34,661 bases of DNA, taken from Humidesulfovibrio sp. GTDB taxonomy: Bacteria > Desulfobacterota > Desulfovibrionia > Desulfovibrionales > Desulfovibrionaceae. This document shows, piece by piece, positions 1 to 5,795 of the stretch; within the stretch, counting starts at the first letter, position 1; the number at the start of each line of letters is the position of its first letter. The position numbers were made by a program, and so were the translations under genes. The notes beneath the pieces were generated by a model. The model did no database searches, had not been told where the DNA came from, and worked only from the letters and a program-made list of their open reading frames with translations. The stretch is from contig NZ_JAUYFU010000043.1 of NCBI RefSeq assembly GCF_030689645.1, positions 1 to 34,661 on the forward strand, in the 5' to 3' direction.

Positions 1-42
1 CCGGCGGCCTGGGGGCATGCGCCCCCTGGACCCGCATGCCAT

Positions 43-87
43 TCGTCAGGGCCGTGACCGCGCGTTGCTCGTTCACGGCCCTGACGA
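43..87. repeat. 15-bp perfect inverted repeat (hairpin)
   Basis: TCGTCAGGGCCGTGA at 43-57 pairs perfectly with 73-87 around a 15-base loop. No T tract follows on either strand, so it is not a standard intrinsic terminator. It sits inside the REP-flanked segment and could be part of a small mobile palindromic element or a structured RNA. Confidence 0.5.
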
Positions 88-159
88 TTGGGGCGAGGTC
101 TGGATGAACGCGTCCCCCGCGCCATCTCAACAATTCAGAACCAGACAACACTCTTCCCA

Positions 160-209
160 GCTTGAATGCCGGGTTCTGGGCGCGCGCTCCCGGATCCCGG
201 CATTCAAGC
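160..209. repeat. 14-bp perfect inverted repeat (hairpin)
   Basis: GCTTGAATGCCGGG at 160-173 pairs perfectly with 196-209 around a 22-base loop. It is the second internal hairpin of the 1-245 element. No T tract follows, and no coding signal explains the conservation of both arms. Confidence 0.5.
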
Positions 210-248
210 CATAAGGAGTCCAGGGGCAGCGCCCCTGGCCGCCGGAGG

Positions 249-539
249 CTATTCTTCTTCCTTCTGCCCCAGGGTGCGCGGCGCAATGCCCGCGCGCAAC
301 TCTGCGTAGGCCAAGCCCAGGCGCTGCTGTACAGCCTCGTACCCACCGGGCGCATGGGGCAGGAAACAGCCGGAGCAATCCTTAACCAACCCGCGCCAGG
401 CCGGACTGCCGCCGCAATCGGCCAAAAAATAGAGCGGGCAGTAGCAGAACAGGCAGTTGAACACGGCCTGGTCCACGCCCTTGTGGCAGGGGAAATATTC
501 GCAGGCGGCGTTCTGGCAATGTTTGAAGTGCTCGGTCAT
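249..539 (-). CDS. Cysteine-rich small-domain protein (PF04071-like), probable metal binder
   Basis: This 96-residue protein has nine cysteines at 8, 13, 18, 29, 32, 34, 42, 55 and 58. They are arranged as FPCH, FNCLFCYCPLY, DCGG and KDCSGCFLPH, the layout I associate with the cysteine-rich small domain family, thought to bind metal. Such proteins are often found near cobalamin genes, and here it follows cobM and yjbQ in one run with only a few bases between genes. The start is supported by GGGAGA about eight bases upstream. No signal peptide is seen, so it is probably cytoplasmic. A role in cobalt or zinc handling is inference from context only. Confidence 0.75.
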   Translation of the reverse strand: MTEHFKHCQNAACEYFPCHKGVDQAVFNCLFCYCPLYFLADCGGSPAWRGLVKDCSGCFLPHAPGGYEAVQQRLGLAYAELRAGIAPRTLGQKEEE

Positions 540-542
540 GCA

Positions 543-944
543 TTAGTCTCCCGCAGCCAGGGCCTGCACAAGCACGGAACGGCGGCGCGGCCCGTCGAAC
601 TCGCAAAGGTAGATCTTCTGCCAGGTGCCGAGGAGCAGGCTCCCGCCGCTGACGGGGATGAGTTGCGACGGCCCCATGAGGCTGGTCTTGATGTGCGCGT
701 CGCTGTTGCCCTCGGCGTGGCGGAAGTCGGCGCTATTGGGCACCAGGGAGCGCAGGTGCTCCAGCATATCGCGCTTCACGTCCGGGTCCGCGCCCTCGTT
801 GATGGTGACGCCTGCCGTTGTGTGCGGCGAGTAGACGAGCACAGCGCCTTCCTTGAGACCGCTTTCAGCCAAAGCCTGGGCCACCTGCCCGGTGATGTCC
901 ACGAACTCCTCGCTCCGTTGCGTCGCCACGCTGAACTGCCGCAT
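543..944 (-). CDS. yjbQ: YjbQ / UPF0047 family protein
   Basis: The 133-residue protein is full length for the YjbQ (UPF0047) family. It shows the family landmarks PHTTAGVTINEGADPDV (about 40-56), HAEGNSDAHIKTSLMG (76-91) and GTWQKIYLCEFDGPR (106-120); the His and Glu residues in these stretches form the family's metal-binding pocket. Some members have weak thiamin-phosphate synthase activity, but the physiological role is unsettled. Its ATG overlaps the cobM stop codon by one base (TGATG), and GGGAGG lies five bases upstream, so it should be translationally coupled to cobM. Confidence 0.9.
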   Translation of the reverse strand: MRQFSVATQRSEEFVDITGQVAQALAESGLKEGAVLVYSPHTTAGVTINEGADPDVKRDMLEHLRSLVPNSADFRHAEGNSDAHIKTSLMGPSQLIPVSGGSLLLGTWQKIYLCEFDGPRRRSVLVQALAAGD

Positions 945-1783
945 CAGACGCCTCCCTTCAGTTCAGAAGCTTCCGGGCCAGGAGCATCCTGTTCCTCAGC
1001 CTCGCGCCAGCCGTGGGTGAAAGACGCATCATACAGTTTGGAACGCGAGGCCTCGGCCTCAATATCCTGGCCGGGCAGCACAAGAAACACGGTCTGCCGG
1101 GTGAAACCGTGCTCACGGGCGGTCTGCGCAAGAGCGCCGAGCTTCGCATGCACCACCTCGCCGCCGGGCCAGCCAACCTTGTGCCCCAGCACGATTGCGG
1201 TCTCCGACGCGTAGCCGCCCTGAAGCAGTTCTGCCTGCACCCGCTCGGGCTCGCCCGCCGACAGCAGCACGGCCATGGCCGCGCCATGAGCGGCGAGGGA
1301 CGGCAATGATTCGGACTCCGGCACCGGGGTGCGGCCAGATAACCGGGTCAGGATGAAGGTCTGCGGGCCGCCGGGCACGGTGAAGGACACGCGGGCCGCC
1401 GCCGCTGTTGCGAAGGCGCTGGAGACGCCGGGCACCACGTCCCAGGCGATGCCCTCGGCGTCCAGGAGCGCGGCCTGTTCCCGCACGGCGCCGTAGATGG
1501 ACGGCTCGCCCGTGTGCACCCGGACGGCTAAGCCGCCCTTTGCGGCGCAGTCGCGCAGGAGCGCGTGGGTCTCGGCCAGGGAGAGCGGCGCGGAATCAAC
1601 CACGGGCACCCCGGGACGCGCCCCGGCAAGCACCTCGCGCGGGACAAGGGAGCCAGCGTAGACGATGGCGTCCGCAGCCGCGATGAGGCGCTGGCCCTTC
1701 ACGGTGATGAGCTCCGGGTCACCCGGCCCCGCGCCGACGAACCAAACCTTTCCGGCCGCTTTGCCCGTCAACGTGTCCGTCAT
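944..1783 (-). CDS. cobM: Precorrin-4 / cobalt-precorrin-4 C11-methyltransferase
   Basis: CobM/CbiF transfers a methyl group from S-adenosylmethionine to C11 of the corrin precursor in the cytoplasm. The 279-residue protein has the tetrapyrrole methylase fold: VWFVGAGPGDPELITVKG near the N-terminus (14-31), AIVYAGSLV (39-47), VHTGEPSIYGA (89-99) and VVPGVSSAFATAAA (117-130). These identify the CobM/CbiF branch. The C-terminal 30 residues are polar and probably flexible. The start follows GGGGGCGGA. The gene begins about 30 bases after the roo terminator, so it needs read-through or its own promoter. The other cobalamin genes in the window lie 20 kb away at 22359-26739. Confidence 0.92.
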   Translation of the reverse strand: MTDTLTGKAAGKVWFVGAGPGDPELITVKGQRLIAAADAIVYAGSLVPREVLAGARPGVPVVDSAPLSLAETHALLRDCAAKGGLAVRVHTGEPSIYGAVREQAALLDAEGIAWDVVPGVSSAFATAAAARVSFTVPGGPQTFILTRLSGRTPVPESESLPSLAAHGAAMAVLLSAGEPERVQAELLQGGYASETAIVLGHKVGWPGGEVVHAKLGALAQTAREHGFTRQTVFLVLPGQDIEAEASRSKLYDASFTHGWREAEEQDAPGPEASELKGGV

Positions 1784-1803
1784 TCCGCCCCCTGTGCGCT
1801 GGT

Positions 1804-1834
1804 GAAAAAAAAGGGAGGGCGCGCGGCCCTCCCT
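1804..1834 (-). terminator. Intrinsic terminator after roo
   Basis: AGGGAGGG (1812-1819) pairs with CCCTCCCT (1827-1834), with one more C-G pair closing a small loop. On the minus strand the stem is followed by eight T residues (1805-1812). It lies about 20 bases past the roo stop codon. Confidence 0.9.
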
Positions 1835-1854
1835 GGAATCGTCGCGCTTCTGGC

Positions 1855-3069
1855 CTAGGCCGAAAGCTTGGCGTTGATGGCCGCCCCGACCTTCTTGCCC
1901 AGCTCAAAGCAGGCCTGGAAGGTGTCGTGGCCGGGCTTGTTCTTGACCTTCACGGCGGGCTCGACCATCTCCATGCCCATGCCGGTGAGGTGCTCAGAGA
2001 TGATCTTCACGCACTCGCCACTCCAGCCGAAGGAGCCGAAGGCCGCGCCGATCTTGTTCTGGGGGCGCAGGCCCTTCATGTAGGTCAGCACATCGGCCAC
2101 CAGGGGCAGAATGCCGTTGTTGTGCGTGGGCGATCCCACGATGACCGCGCCAGCGTCGAACACCTCGCGCATCACTGCGCTGTGGTGATTGTGCTTCACG
2201 CTCATGATGCGCACGCTGATGCCCTCGTCCGCCAGCCCATCGCAGATGGCGCGCGCCATCTTCTCGGTGCTGTGCCACATGGTGTCGTACACGATGACGG
2301 CTTTCTTCCCAGGCTTCTGCAAGGCGAACTCGCGGTAGGAGTCCAGGGCGTACTGCACTTCATCCTTGCCGCGCCAGATGAGGCCGTGGTCCGGGCAGAG
2401 CATGTCGATGTCGAGGTTCATGCCGGCCAGGGCGTCCAGGGTCTTGAGCACCACGGGCGAGTATGGCAGCACGATGTTGGCGTAGTAGTCGGCCATGGCG
2501 GAGCGCAGTGCGGAGCGGTCCACCTCGTCGCAGAAGCGCTCGGTGCTGGCCCAGTTCTGGCCGAAGGCGTCGGAGCAGAAGGCGATCTTGTCTTCGGGGA
2601 TGTAGGACACCATGTTGTCCGGCCAGTGCAGCATGCGCGTTTCGATGAACTGCACGGTGCGCTTGCCGATGGAGATGCTGGCGCCCGTGGGCACCACCTC
2701 GATGGGCCAGGACTCGGAGTTGTGGTAGTAGGAGCGCAGGGCCTTCTCGCCCATGGGCGAACAGAAGATCTTCTCCGGGTGGTAGCGCTCCACGATGCAG
2801 TCCAGGCAGCCCGCGTGGTCCGGCTCCAGGTGGTTCAGCACCAGATAGTCGATTCGAGGGTTGCCGCCGCAAGCCTGGGCGATGGCGCACATCAGCTCGT
2901 CGTTGAAGTCGGATTTCACCGTGTCGAACAGGGTGATCTTCTCGTCCTTCACCAGGAAGGCGTTGTATGTGGTGCCGCGCGGGGACAGAGAGTAGCCGTG
3001 AAAGTCCCGGCTGTCCCAGTCAACGGCACCGACCCAGAAAATATCTTTTTTAATTTCAACTGGCTTCAT
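1855..3069 (-). CDS. roo: Rubredoxin:oxygen oxidoreductase (flavodiiron protein)
   Basis: Roo reduces O2 to water in the cytoplasm with electrons from rubredoxin. The 404 residues comprise an N-terminal metallo-beta-lactamase-like diiron domain (about 1-250) and a C-terminal flavodoxin domain (about 255-400). Diiron ligands are visible: H80, E82 and D84 in HLEPDHAG, H148 in MLHWPD, D167 in SDAFG and H228 in PDHGLI. The FMN loop is YDTMWHSTEKMA (261-272), and SPTHNNGILP (313-322) and FGSFGWSGE (344-352) are typical of the family. I chose the ATG at 3069 because GGAGAA lies nine bases upstream and the protein then starts like known Roo; a longer in-frame start adds 14 residues without support. 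Terminators lie on both sides, so it probably has its own promoter within about 95 bases. Confidence 0.95.
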   Translation of the reverse strand: MKPVEIKKDIFWVGAVDWDSRDFHGYSLSPRGTTYNAFLVKDEKITLFDTVKSDFNDELMCAIAQACGGNPRIDYLVLNHLEPDHAGCLDCIVERYHPEKIFCSPMGEKALRSYYHNSESWPIEVVPTGASISIGKRTVQFIETRMLHWPDNMVSYIPEDKIAFCSDAFGQNWASTERFCDEVDRSALRSAMADYYANIVLPYSPVVLKTLDALAGMNLDIDMLCPDHGLIWRGKDEVQYALDSYREFALQKPGKKAVIVYDTMWHSTEKMARAICDGLADEGISVRIMSVKHNHHSAVMREVFDAGAVIVGSPTHNNGILPLVADVLTYMKGLRPQNKIGAAFGSFGWSGECVKIISEHLTGMGMEMVEPAVKVKNKPGHDTFQACFELGKKVGAAINAKLSA

Positions 3070-3165
3070 GCAAGTTCTCCGTTCAGGAATGGGTATGAGC
3101 AGGCCCAGCACCGCTTGCTAACGTGCGCAGGGCGACCTTTTGTTTATTCTATTTTGTCAAAACAT

Positions 3166-3199
3166 GGAGAGCGCCCCCCTGTCAAGGCGAGCGCTCTCC
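3166..3199 (-). terminator. Terminator after the rubredoxin gene
   Basis: GGAGAGCGC (3166-3174) pairs perfectly with GCGCTCTCC (3191-3199) around a 16-base loop. On the minus strand the stem is followed by ATGTTTTGACA, a modest T tract. It separates the perR-rbr-dfx-rubredoxin unit from roo. A TTGACA (complement of 3155-3160) follows and could be a -35 element for roo, but I see no matching -10. Confidence 0.75.
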
Positions 3200-3240
3200 G
3201 GGATACACTGAGCTTAGGGCTAACGGGCCGAAGCCCAGCC

Positions 3241-3399
3241 CTATTCTGGGCTGAAGTTCTCTTTGCTGGCGCCGCAGATGGGGCAGGTCCAGGCAGAGGG
3301 AACGGCCTCCCATTTGGTGCCGGCCTTCACGTCGTTGTCAGGGTCGCCATCGGCCGGATCGTACACGTAGCCGCAAATGTTGCACACGTACTTCTGCAT
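3241..3399 (-). CDS. rub: Rubredoxin (internal start within the tandem frame)
   Basis: This is the alternative product from the internal ATG at 3399, with AAGGAG eight bases upstream. It is exactly 52 residues, the usual rubredoxin length. Iron ligands are C6, C9, C39 and C42 in CNICG and CPICG. It is the likely electron donor to Roo, encoded next downstream. The upstream domain runs into it without a stop codon, so this entry overlaps the tandem entry and represents possible independent initiation. Confidence 0.75.
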   Translation of the reverse strand: MQKYVCNICGYVYDPADGDPDNDVKAGTKWEAVPSAWTCPICGASKENFSPE

Positions 3400-3633
3400 G
3401 GTGGTTTCTCCTTGAGTTGGTGTGGGGCAGCTCACCTCTCGGGTGGAGCCGGGACCGGCCAAGGGCCGGAAACACTTCTTTGTTCCGCCGCAGATGGGGC
3501 AGCGCCACTCCTCTGGCAGATCCTCGAACTTGGTGCCAGCCGGAATTTTACCTTTTCTATCGCCCTTGTCAGGGTTGTAGATGTACCCGCAGTTGGTGTT
3601 CTGGCACTGGTACATTTCTTCTGGTTCAGCCAT
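3241..3633 (-). CDS. Tandem rubredoxin: rubredoxin-like domain fused in frame to rubredoxin
   Basis: This 130-residue frame holds two rubredoxin domains. Domain 1 (about 7-60) has a CX4C first iron loop (C10, C15) and CPIC (C45, C48), like the variant rubredoxins called Rd2 or Rdl. Domain 2 (79-130) is a classical 52-residue rubredoxin with CX2C (C84, C87) and CPIC (C117, C120). They are joined by a short linker of about 18 residues containing C69. AGGAGG supports the ATG at 3633. An equally good AAGGAG precedes the internal ATG at 3399, so free rubredoxin is probably also made. The protein carries electrons to Roo, desulfoferrodoxin and rubrerythrin. It lies between dfx and roo. Whether the fusion is used or is read-through of two adjacent genes is open. 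Confidence 0.9.
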   Translation of the reverse strand: MAEPEEMYQCQNTNCGYIYNPDKGDRKGKIPAGTKFEDLPEEWRCPICGGTKKCFRPLAGPGSTREVSCPTPTQGETTMQKYVCNICGYVYDPADGDPDNDVKAGTKWEAVPSAWTCPICGASKENFSPE

Positions 3634-3664
3634 GCTGCGTTCCTCCTGGCGATGGGTACGAGAC

Positions 3665-4042
3665 TTAGGCTTTAGCGGTCCAGAGACCGTGGAGGTTGCA
3701 GTACTCGCGCGCTGTGACGCTCTTGGCCTCGGTGCAGAAGGTGGCCTCGGGCGCAGCGCCGGGTTTGAGGAAGCGGGTCATGGACACGCCATCGGCGATG
3801 AGCTCGATCCACATGATGTAGTGTTTCTCCTCCATCGGGTGGAGCACGCCGCCAATCGTGACCTTGTAGCCTCCGGCGACCTTCTCGATGACCGGAACAT
3901 GCTTCTCTTTGGAGGCGTCAACGGTATTCTCAACCAGGAGCTTCATGGGCGCTCCGCAGCACACCAGTTCGCCGCCGCCGTCGAAAAGCACGCTGACGAT
4001 GTTGCCGCACACGTCACACTTATAGATCTGTCCACATTCCAT
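3665..4042 (-). CDS. dfx: Desulfoferrodoxin (superoxide reductase, two-iron class)
   Basis: The enzyme reduces superoxide to hydrogen peroxide in the cytoplasm, with rubredoxin as donor. The 125 residues match class I superoxide reductases. The N-terminal desulforedoxin domain has C9, C12, C28 and C29 (CDVC and CCG). The catalytic domain has K47 and H48 in EKHVPV, H68 in VLHPME, H74 in EKHYIMW, C115 and H118 in CNLHG, giving the His4-Cys active-site iron. AGGAGG lies before the ATG. It sits between rubrerythrin and the rubredoxins, so peroxide produced here can be removed by rubrerythrin. The gene is also called rbo. Confidence 0.96.
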   Translation of the reverse strand: MECGQIYKCDVCGNIVSVLFDGGGELVCCGAPMKLLVENTVDASKEKHVPVIEKVAGGYKVTIGGVLHPMEEKHYIMWIELIADGVSMTRFLKPGAAPEATFCTEAKSVTAREYCNLHGLWTAKA

Positions 4043-4072
4043 AGACTGAAGCCTCCTGAAGATGCAGTGTGT

Positions 4073-4645
4073 TTACCAGTTCTCTTCGGCCACTTCGAAG
4101 TGGGCCTGGGCGTGCGCGCATGCCGGGCACTTGGCCGGGGCGGCTTCGCCCTGGTGGATGTACCCACAGTTGCGGCAGCGCCAGGTCACGGACTTGTCCT
4201 TCTTGAACACCTGGCCTTTCTCGATGTTCTTGGCAAGGGCCAGGAAGCGCTTCTCGTGGAAGCGTTCGGCCACGGCGATGGCGTCGAAGATGCAGGCGAT
4301 TTCCTGCAGGCCTTCCTCGCGGGCGATTTTGGCGAACTCAGGATACATGCTGGTCTGCTCATGATTCTCGCCGCCGGCGGAAGCCAGGAGATTCTCCAGG
4401 GTGGTGCCGATGGTGCCCGCCGGGAAGGAGCCGGTGATCTCCACCTCTCCGCCCTCAAGAAGCTTGAACAGGCGCTTTGCGTGCTCCTTCTCGTGGTTGG
4501 CGGTCTCCTCGAACACGGCGGCTATCTGAACGAAACCTTCGTTTTTGGCGGCAGAGGCGAAATACGTGTAGCGGTTGCGTGCCTGGGACTCGCCAGCGAA
4601 GGCGGCCATGATGTTTTTCTCGGTGCGGGTTCCGCGAAGGCTCAT
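4073..4645 (-). CDS. rbr: Rubrerythrin
   Basis: Rubrerythrin is an NADH- and rubredoxin-linked peroxidase of the cytoplasm. The 190 residues contain a ferritin-like four-helix diiron domain (about 1-145) with ligands E19, E52, H55, E93, E96, E127 and H130, and a C-terminal rubredoxin domain with C157, C160, C173 and C176 (CRNC and CPAC). Length and spacing match the Desulfovibrio vulgaris protein. The ATG at 4645 has AAGGAG upstream; a longer frame to 4789 overlaps perR and adds 48 unrelated residues, so I reject it. It lies 113 bases downstream of perR, in line with peroxide control. Confidence 0.95.
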   Translation of the reverse strand: MSLRGTRTEKNIMAAFAGESQARNRYTYFASAAKNEGFVQIAAVFEETANHEKEHAKRLFKLLEGGEVEITGSFPAGTIGTTLENLLASAGGENHEQTSMYPEFAKIAREEGLQEIACIFDAIAVAERFHEKRFLALAKNIEKGQVFKKDKSVTWRCRNCGYIHQGEAAPAKCPACAHAQAHFEVAEENW

Positions 4646-4758
4646 AAACTCTCTCCTTGATGAACGCGCCGGACATAAACCGGCAGTTGCAGACGATTCA
4701 ACCCTACCAGATTGCGCGGAGAGCGCCAGAAAAAAATTGGGGACAAGTACTGCCCAGC

Positions 4759-5163
4759 CTACATTTTTTCCCCGGCGCACATGGGACAAATCCCAACGAA
4801 CTCCACGTCGCAGCGCAGGTTGCCGTAGCCCATGGACTGCTCCGCCGGGATCTCCGGCAGGGCCAGGGGGAAATCAAGGTCATCCACACGGCCGCACTCG
4901 GAACAACGCAAGTGCGGATGAGGCACAGGGTTGCCGTCGAAGCGCTTCTGCGTTCCGGCCCCGCCGATTCGCAACACCACCCCGCGACTGCTCAGGAAGT
5001 CCAGGTTGCGGTACACCGTGCCCAGGCTGATTCGGGGCATGATCTTGCGCACCATGTCATAGACCTCGTCTGCCGTCGGGTGCGTCTTCACCTTGCAGAG
5101 CTCTGCGAGAATGGTTTCCCGCTGCCGAGACAGGCGAACGCCCTTATTTCCTTCCGTATCCAT
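4759..5163 (-). CDS. perR: Fur-family regulator, PerR-like
   Basis: This 134-residue metal-dependent repressor has a winged-helix domain with HPTADEVY (28-35) and the recognition region SLGTVYRNLDFL (46-57), then a dimerisation domain with HPHLRCSECGRVDD (82-95). The structural zinc site is C87, C90, C126 and C129. H28, D76, H82 and H84 lie where PerR keeps its regulatory iron ligands. The N-terminal part is short, as in PerR. Its place at the head of rbr-dfx-rubredoxin supports PerR over Fur, but Zur or Fur cannot be excluded from sequence alone. A Per-box-like site overlaps its own promoter, so autoregulation is likely. The ribosome site (GAGGTG) is weak. Confidence 0.85.
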   Translation of the reverse strand: MDTEGNKGVRLSRQRETILAELCKVKTHPTADEVYDMVRKIMPRISLGTVYRNLDFLSSRGVVLRIGGAGTQKRFDGNPVPHPHLRCSECGRVDDLDFPLALPEIPAEQSMGYGNLRCDVEFVGICPMCAGEKM

Positions 5164-5184
5164 TTAGCACCTCATGCGCTGTGT

Positions 5185-5222
5185 TGAGAATAATTACTAG
5201 TTGTATGTCTATTTAAAGTCAA
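5185..5222 (-). promoter_or_regulatory. perR promoter with overlapping Per/Fur-box-like operator
   Basis: On the minus strand TTGACT (complement of 5217-5222) is a good -35. After a 17-base spacer comes TAGTAAT (complement of 5193-5199) as the -10. The 15-mer TAGTAATTATTCTCA (complement of 5185-5199) matches the Per box TTATAATNATTATAA at 10 of 14 defined positions and covers the -10. It lies 22-36 bases before the perR ATG. The match to the Bacillus-type consensus is my comparison; the box in this lineage may differ. Confidence 0.6.
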
Positions 5223-5358
5223 GCCCAAGGGCATCAATTTTCGAATCTTTTGCAGGGCAGTACTCAATTCAATAATTTTTGCAAGGCTACAAGAGTCTGA
5301 CCTATGGAGCATCAGAGCTAGCGATACATCTGCTCCATTCCTGGTCACGGCAATCCAC

Positions 5359-5396
5359 AAAAAAAACGGCAGCCTGACAACGAGTCAGACTGCCGT
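5359..5396 (-). terminator. Intrinsic terminator after the PilZ gene
   Basis: ACGGCAG (5366-5372) plus CTGAC (5374-5378) pairs with GTCAG (5384-5388) plus CTGCCGT (5390-5396), with one C/A mismatch and a five-base loop. Eight T residues follow on the minus strand (5359-5366). It ends the cytochrome-chemoreceptor-PilZ unit. Between it and the perR promoter (about 5223-5358) is AT-rich DNA with no gene I can support. Confidence 0.9.
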
Positions 5397-5426
5397 GCCG
5401 TTGCGCTTTGAATCACGCCAAGGGGG

Positions 5427-5756
5427 TCAGCTCACCAAGTTCTGAAGTACCCGCAACGAGGCGTTCAGCTCAGGCCGAAATTGAAGGCCGATTTCAAAGC
5501 CATTACGCCACTGCACTGTTGCGGAGAGATTCTGCAGCAAGCCTCCATCCTCAATCTCACATGCCGAAAACACCAGGCGCGCCGCCCCAGGATCCAGCGG
5601 AGGCGGCGGAAGCTTTAACCGCGCCCCGCCAGCGCTTATGTCGATAAGGTCAGCCTTGCGCCCCACCCCCTGCACCGTGATGGTGCAGGTCTTGCCGCTT
5701 CCATGGGCAAGCAGATGCACCCGGCCAAACTGCCGCCTTTCCAGACTCCTCTCCAT
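5427..5756 (-). CDS. PilZ-domain protein (probable cyclic-di-GMP receptor)
   Basis: This 109-residue single-domain protein carries the two PilZ signatures: an RXXXR motif at R8-R12 in RRQFGR and DXSXXG at D39-G44 in DISAGG. These residues bind cyclic di-GMP in the family, so binding is likely. No signal or membrane segment is present. It is the last gene of an operon with a heme chemoreceptor and a tetraheme cytochrome, 39 bases after the chemoreceptor stop and with AGGAGA before its ATG. A link between redox sensing and motility or surface behaviour is inference from that context. Confidence 0.88.
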   Translation of the reverse strand: MERSLERRQFGRVHLLAHGSGKTCTITVQGVGRKADLIDISAGGARLKLPPPPLDPGAARLVFSACEIEDGGLLQNLSATVQWRNGFEIGLQFRPELNASLRVLQNLVS

Positions 5757-5795
5757 AGCGATTCTCCTGCGTTGACAGGGGGGGCAGACACAACC

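Larger units (their letters stand above)
1..245. repeat. REP-like inverted repeat pair flanking non-coding DNA
   Basis: Bases 1-9 (CCGGCGGCC) are the exact reverse complement of 237-245. Just inside each end is a G/C hairpin: GGGGGC-ATGC-GCCCCC at 11-26, and CCAGGGGC-AGC-GCCCCTGG at 220-238. The left hairpin is followed by CTGGACCC, and the right one reads the same way on the other strand, so the two ends are inverted copies of one unit. Between them lie two more perfect hairpins (43-57 with 73-87; 160-173 with 196-209). I see no convincing gene here. The right-hand hairpin lies only about 10 bases past the stop of the gene at 249, so it could also help end that transcript, although no T tract follows. 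The element may extend beyond the left edge. Confidence 0.55.

Noticed and set aside
17-214. 65-codon plus-strand frame at the left edge
   Set aside because: It has no ribosome site, spans three palindromes and shows no recognisable protein pattern.
4646-4789. N-terminal extension of rubrerythrin to 4789
   Set aside because: It overlaps perR, has no ribosome site and adds residues foreign to rubrerythrins; the ATG at 4645 has AAGGAG and gives the normal length.
5172-5360. 62-codon minus-strand frame between the PilZ gene and perR
   Set aside because: It covers the perR promoter and ends in the operator, has no ribosome site, and has AT-rich intergenic composition.
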